From Candidatus Nitrosopumilus sp. (GTDB lineage Archaea; Thermoproteota; Nitrososphaeria; Nitrososphaerales; Nitrosopumilaceae): DNA of 45,796 nucleotides. The stretch lies in assembly GCF_029882185.1 (NCBI RefSeq), contig NZ_JAOULD010000011.1, positions 1-45,796 on the forward strand. The letters are read 5' to 3'. Positions 31,453 through 39,004 of the stretch are shown here, piece by piece; positions within the stretch are counted from its first letter, which is position 1; each line of letters begins with the position of its first letter. The notes beneath the pieces were generated by a model. It worked only from the letters and a program-made list of their open reading frames with translations. It made no database searches and was not told where the DNA came from. The position numbers and the translations under genes were made by a program.

Positions 31453-32763
31453 TTATGGGGTCAATCTATCAACATCTCTTGGATAGAATGTAGTATCACG
31501 AATATTTTCAGTTCCAGTCAAAACCATTATCAATCGCTCAAGACCAATTCCACAACCAGCGTGTGGTGGAACACCATAATCAAAAGCTCCAAGATGATAT
31601 TCAAATGCATCAGTTTTCATTCCTTTGTTTTTCATTCTATCAGCCAACTCATCACGTTTTTCAATTCTTGTACTTCCAGAAGACAATTCCAAATCACCAT
31701 ACATTAAATCAAAAGATTCAGAAACTTTGGGATTGGATTTACTATCTTTTACATAGAAAGGTTTTGGTGCAAGAGGCCAATCAGTAATAAAATAAAATCC
31801 ATCAAGGCCTATTTTTTTTAGATTTGAAGGATACAAGTCATCACCCCATTCTGTTTTTGCACCTGCCTTTTGCATTTTATCTACAAGTTCATCATAAGAA
31901 TATCTTGGAATGGATTTGGGAACTTTGATTTCAGGAAATCCAGAATCAGGATTTTCTTTAGAATAAACATTTACGGTTTGAATTGAAACTTTGATGATCT
32001 CTTCAATTCTATTCATTACATCATTATAATCTACAAATGCTTCTTCCAGATCAATCGATATTGCTTCTGCCAAGTGACGATTAGTTCTGGATGGTTCGGC
32101 TCTAAAAATAGGAGCAATTTCAAATATTTTTTCAAAACTCATTGTTAATTGTTCTTTGTATAATTGGGGACTTTGTGCCAAGAATGCCTCTTTGTTATAG
32201 TAAAATATTGGAAATAGTGCAGCACCACCTTCAGTAGCAGTAGCAATCATTTTTGGAGTATTGATTTCAACAAAATTTTGATTGTTAAAATAATCTCTAA
32301 TTGATTTTAGAACTAAACTTCGTGTTTTGAAAATATGTTGTAAAACATCACGTCTAAGATCAATGGGTCTCACCTCAAGTCGAGTATCAATATTTTTGAC
32401 AGTTTTTACAGTAGGCTCAAATGGAGGAATTTTTTCAACTTCTGAGAAAACCCTCATATCAGTTGGTATTATCTCAAATCCGCTTGGTGCTTTTTCAGAT
32501 GCCTTGACGTTGCCAGTTATTGCAACCGAAGAATGTGCTTTCAGTGAAGAAATTTTCTCGCGTATTTCATCAGGACAATCTCCTTTTTTTGCCACAATAG
32601 AAAGATCACCGTTTTTGTCACGAATTGTAGCAAAGCTGATGTTCCCATGACTCCTGACAGTCAATATCCAACCCATCACAGTAACTTTAGTGCCATCCAT
32701 TGCAGAGGTAATTTCATTGGAATAATGAGATCTTCGTAAAGTTCCAAGCTCAGTTTCTATCAT
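31453..32763 (-). CDS. aspS: aspartyl-tRNA synthetase, archaeal type (probably non-discriminating)
   Basis: This 436-residue class II synthetase has an N-terminal OB-fold anticodon-binding domain (about 1-105), motif 2 (FRAEPSRTNRHL) and motif 3 (GCGIGLERLIMVLTG). At 436 residues it is the compact archaeal/eukaryal form without the bacterial insertion. Archaeal AspRS enzymes that coexist with GatCAB often charge both tRNA-Asp and tRNA-Asn; the neighbouring gatCAB makes that likely here. Specificity is inferred. It starts at ATG 32763. Confidence 0.95.
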   Translation of the reverse strand: MIETELGTLRRSHYSNEITSAMDGTKVTVMGWILTVRSHGNISFATIRDKNGDLSIVAKKGDCPDEIREKISSLKAHSSVAITGNVKASEKAPSGFEIIPTDMRVFSEVEKIPPFEPTVKTVKNIDTRLEVRPIDLRRDVLQHIFKTRSLVLKSIRDYFNNQNFVEINTPKMIATATEGGAALFPIFYYNKEAFLAQSPQLYKEQLTMSFEKIFEIAPIFRAEPSRTNRHLAEAISIDLEEAFVDYNDVMNRIEEIIKVSIQTVNVYSKENPDSGFPEIKVPKSIPRYSYDELVDKMQKAGAKTEWGDDLYPSNLKKIGLDGFYFITDWPLAPKPFYVKDSKSNPKVSESFDLMYGDLELSSGSTRIEKRDELADRMKNKGMKTDAFEYHLGAFDYGVPPHAGCGIGLERLIMVLTGTENIRDTTFYPRDVDRLTP

Positions 32764-32875
32764 AATTTACATTATTCTTGATTTCATGGTGTAATTAATT
32801 TTTATACAAAATAATGGACAATTGTATTAATTTTCATAATGCTTATAGCCAGTAAAAAATTCACATCAAAACAAG

Positions 32876-33070
32876 ATGAATTTCCTCATAGCACTGGTTA
32901 TTGCAATATTCATCATTGTAGGAGTATACGTAGGATATCATGTATCTCAACAAGAAACCCCTGAAGGCGGAGAAGCTCACAATATTACAGTAGAACTAGA
33001 AACTCTAAACGATAATTCAGAATCGGTGCAAATCTTACAAAATCCAGAAATTCGAAAAACAATCCTTTAG
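32876..33070 (+). CDS. small single-span membrane protein, 64 aa
   Basis: ATG 32876 opens with one hydrophobic helix (residues 3-23, FLIALVIAIFIIVGVYVGY) followed by an acidic extracellular or cytoplasmic tail. A TATA-like CTTATA about 30 bp upstream supports transcription. No family is recognised. Confidence 0.6.
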   Translation: MNFLIALVIAIFIIVGVYVGYHVSQQETPEGGEAHNITVELETLNDNSESVQILQNPEIRKTIL

Positions 33071-33118
33071 AAATAGCAAAGTCGGATTTATATTAAATTA
33101 TATCCATTATTGAAAATC

Positions 33119-33328
33119 ATGGTACTTTCAAACAAAGAAAGAATGGTTGCAATTATTTCAAACGGAATAGCCGTTTTTTCATTATTACAAGAACGCGATG
33201 AATTGCCAAAAAATACGGCAATGTATGATTTTGTGTTAAAAGTCATTCCAGAAAATATCAAATCAGAATTAAGTGTGGAACTGATAGACGAAGTATTCCA
33301 GTATGTAACCTCCGCACATAGTTCATAA
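33119..33328 (+). CDS. small hypothetical protein, 69 aa, upstream of purP
   Basis: ATG 33119 is preferred to a TTG three codons upstream. The product is helical (NKERMVAIISNGIAVFSLLQE...VIPENIKSELSVELIDEVFQYV), with no Cys or membrane segment. It lies 23 bp before purP and is probably in its operon. Role unknown. Confidence 0.6.
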   Translation: MVLSNKERMVAIISNGIAVFSLLQERDELPKNTAMYDFVLKVIPENIKSELSVELIDEVFQYVTSAHSS

Positions 33329-33351
33329 AGTACAAAGTATTCACAAAAACA

Positions 33352-34377
33352 GTGACATCCATAGCAACATTAGGCTCACATTGTTCTCTACAAGTTTTAA
33401 AAGGAGCAAAGGATGAAAGCCTCAAAACAATTCTTGTGTGTGAAAAAAAACGTGAAAAATTATACAAAAGATTTCCATTTATCGATGAATTAGTCATAGT
33501 AGATTCATTCAAAGAAATACTAGATGAAAAATGCCAGAAAATTCTTGAAGAAAACAATTCTGTTCTAATCCCGCATGGAACATTAATCGCACAAATGAGT
33601 TCTGAAGAAATAGAATCAATCAAGACCCCCATATTTGGAAACAAATGGATTCTAAGATGGGAATCAGACAGAGAAATGAAAGAAAAACTCATGAGAGAGG
33701 CAAAACTTCCAATGCCAAGACCCGTTACAGAGCCTAAAGATATTGAAAAACTGGTGATTGTAAAAAGGCAGGGGGCTGCAGGAGGAAAAGGGTACTTTAT
33801 GGCAGCAAATGAAAAAGACTACAATATAAAAAGAAATCAATTGATTTCAGAAGGAATAATTTCTAAAGAAGAAACACTATACATTCAAGAGTATGCAGCA
33901 GGTGTTTTAGCTTATTTGACATTTTTCTATTCTCCATTAAAAGAAGAGTTGGAATTCTTTGGAGTTGATCAAAGACACGAATCAGATATTGAAGGGTTGG
34001 GAAGAATACCTGCAGAACAACAACTAAAATCAAACAAAGTTCCATCCTTTAACGTCATAGGAAACAGTCCTTTGGTTTTGCGAGAATCATTATTAGATGA
34101 AGTCTATACTATGGGAGAAAATTTTGTAGAAGCTGCTAAAAGAGTGGTTGCACCAGGAATGAACGGACCATTTTGTATAGAAGGAGTTTATGACGAAAAT
34201 GCCAAGTTCACATCGTTTGAATTTTCAGCAAGAATTGTTGCAGGATCAAATATCTACATGGATGGCTCTCCATATTACTCATTATTATTTAACGAAACAA
34301 TGAGTATGGGAAAAAGAATCGCCAGAGAAGTAAAAACGGCTGCAGAATCAAATCAATTAGATAAAATTACAACATAA
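33352..34377 (+). CDS. purP: FAICAR synthetase, formate-dependent (PurP)
   Basis: PurP is the archaeal ATP-grasp enzyme that formylates AICAR to FAICAR using formate and ATP, replacing the folate-dependent step of PurH. The 341-residue product shows the N-terminal IATLGSHCSLQVLKGAKDE, IVKRQGAAGGKGYF in the ATP-grasp domain, and the C-terminal FEFSARIVAGSNIYMDGSPY metal/substrate segment. It starts at GTG 33352. It is a de novo purine gene unlinked to purK and purE here. Confidence 0.94.
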   Translation: MTSIATLGSHCSLQVLKGAKDESLKTILVCEKKREKLYKRFPFIDELVIVDSFKEILDEKCQKILEENNSVLIPHGTLIAQMSSEEIESIKTPIFGNKWILRWESDREMKEKLMREAKLPMPRPVTEPKDIEKLVIVKRQGAAGGKGYFMAANEKDYNIKRNQLISEGIISKEETLYIQEYAAGVLAYLTFFYSPLKEELEFFGVDQRHESDIEGLGRIPAEQQLKSNKVPSFNVIGNSPLVLRESLLDEVYTMGENFVEAAKRVVAPGMNGPFCIEGVYDENAKFTSFEFSARIVAGSNIYMDGSPYYSLLFNETMSMGKRIAREVKTAAESNQLDKITT

Positions 34378-34391
34378 AACATTGCTCAGAT

Positions 34392-35177
34392 TTATTTTGT
34401 AATCACTTTCATTCCATGTTGTGATTTTATGATGTATTTGTCTCTGATTTTTACACTAGCCCAATCTATGAACAGAACAGTTACTAGCACCACCAACATG
34501 AAGATTGCCGCTTTTCCGTATTCAAAGAATTTGATATAATTGATGATGTAGAATCCAATTCCGCCAGCACCAACTAATCCAAGTATGCTAGTTTGACGAA
34601 CATTGTAATCAAACATGTATAGCATTTGGCTTAACAAATGAGATGCAGATTCGGGGATGACTACATATCGTATTAGTTGCCACTTTGAGACACCGATGGA
34701 GTTTACAGCATCCATTGGATCAGAATCAATGGTCTCAATTGCCTCATACTGTAACTTTGCGACAAATCCAACTGTATACATGACAATTGCCAAAACACCT
34801 GCAAAAGTTCCAAGACCAACCATAATCACAAACAAAATTGCCCAAAGAATAGAAGGGAATGTTCGTATTGCTGCCAATAAAGCACGAACTGGAGCATAAA
34901 CATACTTGCTGTTTAGATTTCGTGCTGCCAGCATACTAAGAGGTAAGGCTATTGCAGTACCCACCACAGTTCCAATGAATGCCATTTGAATAGTTTCAAA
35001 CATTGCCCAAAGTGCTGTCGGAATATACTTTGGCTCTACAAGAAACATCTCTTCTGCAACAATTGCAAGATTGGGTAACCCTTTAGCAAATTCTAAAGGA
35101 TTAGCGTCCACATTATATGATGCAACTACAACTAGTGCAATGATAATTCCAATTATAATATTATTTTTTGGTGTCAT
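34392..35177 (-). CDS. phnE: phosphonate/phosphate-type ABC transporter permease (PhnE)
   Basis: This 261-residue protein has about six hydrophobic helices and the permease loop EAIETIDSDPMDAVNSIGVSKWQLIRYVVIPES, a typical EAA motif that docks the ATPase. It belongs with PhnE permeases. It overlaps phnC by 17 bp and completes a phnD-phnC-phnE operon. The substrate could be phosphonate, phosphite or phosphate, and cannot be told from the permease. Confidence 0.9.
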   Translation of the reverse strand: MTPKNNIIIGIIIALVVVASYNVDANPLEFAKGLPNLAIVAEEMFLVEPKYIPTALWAMFETIQMAFIGTVVGTAIALPLSMLAARNLNSKYVYAPVRALLAAIRTFPSILWAILFVIMVGLGTFAGVLAIVMYTVGFVAKLQYEAIETIDSDPMDAVNSIGVSKWQLIRYVVIPESASHLLSQMLYMFDYNVRQTSILGLVGAGGIGFYIINYIKFFEYGKAAIFMLVVLVTVLFIDWASVKIRDKYIIKSQHGMKVITK

Positions 35178-35991
35178 CTGAATACATCTCCATAATTTCC
35201 TCAGTGTTCAAATCCCCTGTTTGAAAGTCAACAATAGTGTCACCTTCAACACCAATTTCTAGAATTTTTCTGCCTTCTTTAATTACTGCAACTCTATTTG
35301 CATATTCTAATGCCAATTGCATATCATGATGAACCATGATGGCAGTAAGATTCATTCTTTTTTGAGCATCAGCAATCAAATTCATTATTTCACGTGCAGT
35401 GACATGATCTAATTCTGAGACAATCTCATCAGCTAACAAAATAGTAGGTTTTTGCATCAGAGCTCTGGCAATAGCAACGCGACGTTTTTCCCCACCACTT
35501 AACATGTATGCTTTTCTGTCTTCTTTTCCAGACAATCCAACAAGAGACATTATTCGTTTTGCTTCTTGGATTTCAGATTCGGGAAATTTTTTAAATAAAG
35601 ATTGGAGTTTTGTCAATCGAGGTAATGCACCAATCAAAATATTTTCAAGCACAGTGATGTTTTTTACCAATCCCAAACTTTGAGGGATGTAACCTATAGT
35701 ATGCATCATTTTTTTGAATTTTTTATTATTAATGTTAGGTGTAACATAATCAATTTTGATCGTACCCTTACTTGGAATCATCATCCCATTCATCAATTTT
35801 AGAAGAGTTGATTTTCCAGAACCTGATTGTCCAACAATGGCATAGTTTGTACCTCTAGATATCGAGAGATTGATTCCCTCCAATGCAAAATTTTTAGAGT
35901 CATATGATGTCCACACGTTATTCATTTGGATAATTTTATTTGTAGAAATTAATGAAAAAGAAGGGTTTTGGGTCATCTGAATTTGTTTCAT
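35161..35991 (-). CDS. phnC: phosphonate/phosphate-type ABC transporter ATPase (PhnC)
   Basis: A 276-residue ABC ATPase with Walker A GQSGSGKST (54-62), Q-loop near YIPQSLG, signature LSGGEKRRVAIARAL, Walker B ILLADE and the switch HHDM. Sequence and position between PhnD and PhnE identify it as PhnC. The first 20 residues form an extension before the usual ABC start, so translation might begin later, but ATG 35991 is the only good start. Confidence 0.92.
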   Translation of the reverse strand: MKQIQMTQNPSFSLISTNKIIQMNNVWTSYDSKNFALEGINLSISRGTNYAIVGQSGSGKSTLLKLMNGMMIPSKGTIKIDYVTPNINNKKFKKMMHTIGYIPQSLGLVKNITVLENILIGALPRLTKLQSLFKKFPESEIQEAKRIMSLVGLSGKEDRKAYMLSGGEKRRVAIARALMQKPTILLADEIVSELDHVTAREIMNLIADAQKRMNLTAIMVHHDMQLALEYANRVAVIKEGRKILEIGVEGDTIVDFQTGDLNTEEIMEMYSDDTKK

Positions 35992-36008
35992 TTCAAGAAT
36001 CCCGGGTT

Positions 36009-37103
36009 TTATTTGCTCTTGTCGTAATTTGATTTATCAAGAATCAACTGATCAAGTCCTGTCAAAGCATCAATAAAGTCACCAAACTCACCAATATGCA
36101 TAGTTGTAGTGGTTGGGACTAGAGCTTCTGCACCGTACAAATCCTTCAAAATATGATTATTTTCATCATAATTGAGTTCGATCATTGCATCAACAAGTGC
36201 ATTTTTGGTAGAATCTGACATGTCAGAGCTTACCATAAACACATGTGATGGAACAGGTCCAATGGTTGTTACGGGTCTCAACTTTACTTGATCTTTTAAT
36301 TCAAGATATTTTTGCGGAGCAATATCTGAACCAAATGCAACATCAACGTTTCCATTAAGGAGTAATTCTAATGCAGCTTTGTAACCGCCTGCAAATGTGT
36401 AACTTTCAAAGTTCTTTGCCAATGCAGACTCTAAGGCTACAATATCATCTCCTTCTATAGAAACATGACCTTCGGTAACTAAAGTTCCCATAGGTCTAAC
36501 AAAACCAGATGAACCAGTAATGCTAGTAAATGCTACTTTTTTGCCAACTGTATCTTCCAATGAATTGATTGAATCATTTTCAGCAAGGGCCCAAACTGTG
36601 GCCTGATAGTTTACTTTTCCTGCAACAAGTTCAGCCATAACTGCCTCAGCGCCAGTTCTTTGATGAGTTATCCATGCAGGGCCAGTATCCATAAAGGCTG
36701 CATCAATATGACCGAATCTCATTCCTTCAATGATTGTCTCATAATTTGTTGGAACTACGATTTTAACATCTATGCCAAGCTCAGATTCTAGGAATTTTTC
36801 CAGTTCTTGAGCCTTTGGAGTCAATTCATCAGCTTTTTCAACAGGAATGAATCCAATGGTCATGGTGTCAATATCTACAGTGTTAGATTCAGATGAAACA
36901 TTGATGATGCCATTTTCCAACAGAAACGTAATTCCGTTTAGAAAAGTTTCATCATCCAAAGTACCATCAGCCCACCAGCCAGCATTTGTTTTAATCCATT
37001 CAGGAACCAAATTTTCTGCTTGTGCAGATTGAGTTAATGGTACAGACAATACACCAAGTACTGCAAAAGCAGCAATCAATGTCAATGTAATTTGTCGTTT
37101 CAT
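36009..37103 (-). CDS. phnD: PhnD-type binding protein fused to a thaumarchaeal Trp-rich domain
   Basis: ATG 37103 gives a Sec signal ending near AQA (about residue 29) and is preferred over TTG 37112. Residues about 34-69 form a small Trp-rich domain (PEWIKTNAGWWADG, then FLNGITFLLENGII) of a kind repeated in many thaumarchaeal surface proteins. From about 81 follows the PhnD/PtxB-type periplasmic binding domain (MTIGFIPVEKADELTPKAQELEKFL, YETIIEGMRFGHIDAAFMDTGPAW). The lipobox of bacterial PhnD is absent, so the leading domain may replace lipid anchoring; this is inferred. Confidence 0.88.
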   Translation of the reverse strand: MKRQITLTLIAAFAVLGVLSVPLTQSAQAENLVPEWIKTNAGWWADGTLDDETFLNGITFLLENGIINVSSESNTVDIDTMTIGFIPVEKADELTPKAQELEKFLESELGIDVKIVVPTNYETIIEGMRFGHIDAAFMDTGPAWITHQRTGAEAVMAELVAGKVNYQATVWALAENDSINSLEDTVGKKVAFTSITGSSGFVRPMGTLVTEGHVSIEGDDIVALESALAKNFESYTFAGGYKAALELLLNGNVDVAFGSDIAPQKYLELKDQVKLRPVTTIGPVPSHVFMVSSDMSDSTKNALVDAMIELNYDENNHILKDLYGAEALVPTTTTMHIGEFGDFIDALTGLDQLILDKSNYDKSK

Positions 37104-37131
37104 GATTAACAAAAAATTAGGACAAGCTAAA

Positions 37132-37187
37132 TTATTTAAAGCAAAGTATCATTCCAAACAATCATTCCAAATCTATAGAATGAGAAT
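37132..37187 (-). promoter_or_regulatory. phnD promoter: TATA box and candidate operator repeats
   Basis: On the minus strand TTTAAATAA (37132-37140) is the likely TATA box. Upstream lie two exact direct repeats ATCATTCCAAA (37148-37158 and 37161-37171) at 13-bp spacing, then TAGAATGAGAAT (37176-37187). The last 12-mer occurs again, inverted, upstream of the HTH regulator pair (37943-37954). These are good candidate binding sites for the neighbouring regulators. Confidence 0.5.
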
Positions 37188-37210
37188 AAGCTGAGTCTTA
37201 AGATAGACAG

Positions 37211-37567
37211 TTAAGAAGATTTTGGATTCGTAGTATTAGAATACAAATTCAAACTAGGCTCCAAATCGTCCAAAGTGATTTCAACTTTTCCAATTCTGCT
37301 CCGGTACAACTTTATTTTTTTACCCTCTGGGGATATGATGAATTTGTCAACTTCTGCCAAGGCAAGTTCTTCTAATGTAGATAATGTTTTGTATACAGTA
37401 GAAAGTGAAATTTTTAATTCATCAGCAATTTGAGTAGCATCTTTTGATTGGTTTTTTACCGAAAATAGCACAGACCTTGTACAGACATTGCTTAAGGACT
37501 CGATAATTTTCTGCGTAATGTCAAACTCTGATAATTGGATTATGGTAGGTTTTTGCAATCTTGTCAC
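37211..37567 (-). CDS. winged-helix transcriptional regulator, 118 aa (paralog of the upstream gene)
   Basis: The product is a small winged-helix protein: a helical lead (FDITQKIIESLSN), the HTH DATQIADELKISLSTVYKTLSTLEELALAEV and a wing region (SPEGKKIKLYRSRIGKVEITLDDLE). It fits the broad ArsR/TrmB-like archaeal group with no effector domain. It starts at GTG 37567, directly abutting the stop of the upstream paralog, and lies just upstream of phnD. It probably controls the phn operon, itself, or both. Confidence 0.8.
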   Translation of the reverse strand: MTRLQKPTIIQLSEFDITQKIIESLSNVCTRSVLFSVKNQSKDATQIADELKISLSTVYKTLSTLEELALAEVDKFIISPEGKKIKLYRSRIGKVEITLDDLEPSLNLYSNTTNPKSS

Positions 37568-37897
37568 TCAGTTTGGAATTAAAGTAAGAACAGGTTCTGG
37601 CTTTCGTATAGAGATATCGGCTTTACTTATTCTGCTTCGATATACCTTGTATTTTCTGCCTTTATCAGACAGCATCCATTTTTCAACTTCAATTAATGTT
37701 AATTCCTCAAGATCAGTCAATTTTTTGTATACAGAGCTAAGAGGGATTTTCAGTTTGTCTGATAATTCGGCAGCAGTATTTCCTTTCTTTATTATTGAAA
37801 ACAAGATTGCACGTGATTCAGAATCAGCTAGAGCTTCTATTACTTTTTGAGTAATATCATATTTTTTTAATTGGGGCAAAGTTAATTTTCGAGACAT
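37568..37897 (-). CDS. winged-helix transcriptional regulator, 109 aa (paralog of the downstream gene)
   Basis: First of the tandem regulators. TAAELSDKLKIPLSSVYKKLTDLEELTLIEV is the HTH, matched segment by segment in the next gene, as is KKYDITQKVIEALADSESRAILFSI against the second protein's FDITQKIIESLSN. The wing YKVYRSRISKADISI is shared. The pair arose by tandem duplication and could heterodimerise. ATG 37897 is preceded by a TATA box at the leaderless distance. Confidence 0.82.
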   Translation of the reverse strand: MSRKLTLPQLKKYDITQKVIEALADSESRAILFSIIKKGNTAAELSDKLKIPLSSVYKKLTDLEELTLIEVEKWMLSDKGRKYKVYRSRISKADISIRKPEPVLTLIPN

Positions 37898-37921
37898 GCA
37901 AACATTTGAAATATTATTGAT

Positions 37922-37954
37922 CTATTTAAACGAGTTGTAGTCATTCTCATTCTA
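37922..37954 (-). promoter_or_regulatory. promoter of the HTH regulator pair with a 12-bp site shared with phnD
   Basis: TTTAAATA on the minus strand (37922-37929) is centred about 28 bp before ATG 37897, so the transcript should be leaderless. Thirteen bp further upstream is the 12-mer at 37943-37954, which reads TAGAATGAGAAT on the minus strand and is identical to the + strand sequence at 37176-37187 near phnD. Confidence 0.5.
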
Positions 37955-37968
37955 GAGAGTTGGAACAA

Positions 37969-38697
37969 TCAAGTGTAAGGAGTTGTTTCTTTATGCGATT
38001 CGAATCTATTCCAAAACAATCCCAAAATTATTCCAACAGATATCCAGAATGAAGAGACACCGAGTACAGACATCAATCTAAATTCATTTACAAGACTCAT
38101 AGGAGCAGTGATTTCATCAGGGTTTTCTGGCATTGCAAAGAAAACTGCAGATATGAAAATACCATAACCGACTAGAGAAATAATTTTTTTATTGTTTTCA
38201 AATCTCTTAGATAACTTGTAAAAAGCAACGGCACCTATGCCAGATATTGCAATAAAAGACAAATACAAAATTGCCCTCAATACAACAGTTTCAGCATCGC
38301 CTACCGTGGGAGGATTTGCAGGATATTTGAGAAAAGGTATCAAGTATAAAGTTGCCCACATAATTCCTGCAAGTAATAGAGATTTTTTCACATAATGATT
38401 TCCAGGAAGGGAATTCTTAGATAATGCAAATACCATTCCAAAAAGAGACCCTACAGAAACCCCTAAAATTACCCCTGCAAGAATCTGGCCACTTTTTTGC
38501 CATACTCTATATCCTTCGTATTCTACCCAAAATTCAGGAGTGTCTTCTTCTTCGCCAGATGCAAAGAGGTTTTGATTTTCAATTCCAATAGCTTGATCAA
38601 GATAGGGTTCCACAATTGCAAAATTTACAGTTCCATGAACAAGTCCAGCAAGAGTACCTGAAATTAAAACAATTGTTAAAAATAGAACCGTTTTCAA
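37969..38697 (-). CDS. cbtA: predicted cobalt transporter subunit CbtA
   Basis: This 242-residue membrane protein has about six hydrophobic helices and the CbtA layout: an N-terminal helix with GLVHGTVNF and an acidic loop with EGYRVWQKSGQILAG, followed by paired helices. CbtA/CbtB are predicted cobalt uptake proteins from their association with B12 genes and B12 riboswitches in bacteria; transport is inferred. The start is TTG 38697, 12 bp downstream of cbtB on the same strand. Confidence 0.82.
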   Translation of the reverse strand: MKTVLFLTIVLISGTLAGLVHGTVNFAIVEPYLDQAIGIENQNLFASGEEEDTPEFWVEYEGYRVWQKSGQILAGVILGVSVGSLFGMVFALSKNSLPGNHYVKKSLLLAGIMWATLYLIPFLKYPANPPTVGDAETVVLRAILYLSFIAISGIGAVAFYKLSKRFENNKKIISLVGYGIFISAVFFAMPENPDEITAPMSLVNEFRLMSVLGVSSFWISVGIILGLFWNRFESHKETTPYT

Positions 38698-38709
38698 AAT
38701 TAATCACAT

Positions 38710-38925
38710 CTAATGGCAAGGAAAGCCTGCTGCGTGTCTCATATCATGAGTCAATTCATGAATGTAAAGGTCAGTAAATGCTTGTTCACCATATACTAGA
38801 CTAAAGATATGTCCTTGGTCAAACCCAACAACAAATAATCCTGCTGCAAAAATTATCGATAAAACAAGAATTCCAAAAACAGGAATTGTTGATTTAGATT
38901 TTGTTGTTAACACTGAACTATTCAA
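38710..38925 (-). CDS. cbtB: predicted cobalt transporter subunit CbtB (copy 1)
   Basis: A 71-residue single-span protein: one hydrophobic helix (about 15-36) and a conserved His-rich C-terminus (YIHELTHDMRHAAGFPCH) typical of CbtB, where His residues are thought to capture the metal. The start TTG 38925 is 26 bp from a TATA box centre on the minus strand (38947-38954), consistent with a leaderless transcript. Its 3' 141 bp are nearly identical to the second copy. Confidence 0.87.
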   Translation of the reverse strand: MNSSVLTTKSKSTIPVFGILVLSIIFAAGLFVVGFDQGHIFSLVYGEQAFTDLYIHELTHDMRHAAGFPCH

Positions 38926-38946
38926 TGAATTTCAAATTGTTCATAA

Positions 38947-38983
38947 TTATATAACTTGTTGGATAGATTATCCAATTTATATA
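38947..38983. promoter_or_regulatory. divergent cbtB / regulator promoter with a shared palindrome
   Basis: TTATATAA (38947-38954) serves cbtB on the minus strand (centre about 26 bp before TTG 38925). TTTATATA (38976-38983) serves the + strand regulator (about 26 bp before ATG 39005). Between them is the perfect 7-bp inverted repeat TTGGATA-GAT-TATCCAA (38959-38975), abutting the second TATA. One bound dimer could control both promoters. Confidence 0.65.
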
Positions 38984-39004
38984 ATAAATAATGTATTCTG
39001 AAAC

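Noticed and set aside
33258-33692. 144-codon minus-strand frame
   Set aside because: It runs antisense to purP and the small gene before it; purP is unambiguous.
36009-37103. Possibility that PhnD is a phosphate PstS-type binding protein
   Set aside because: The IIEGMRFGHIDAAFMDTGPAW segment and the PhnC/PhnE neighbours fit the PhnD/PtxB group, not PstS.
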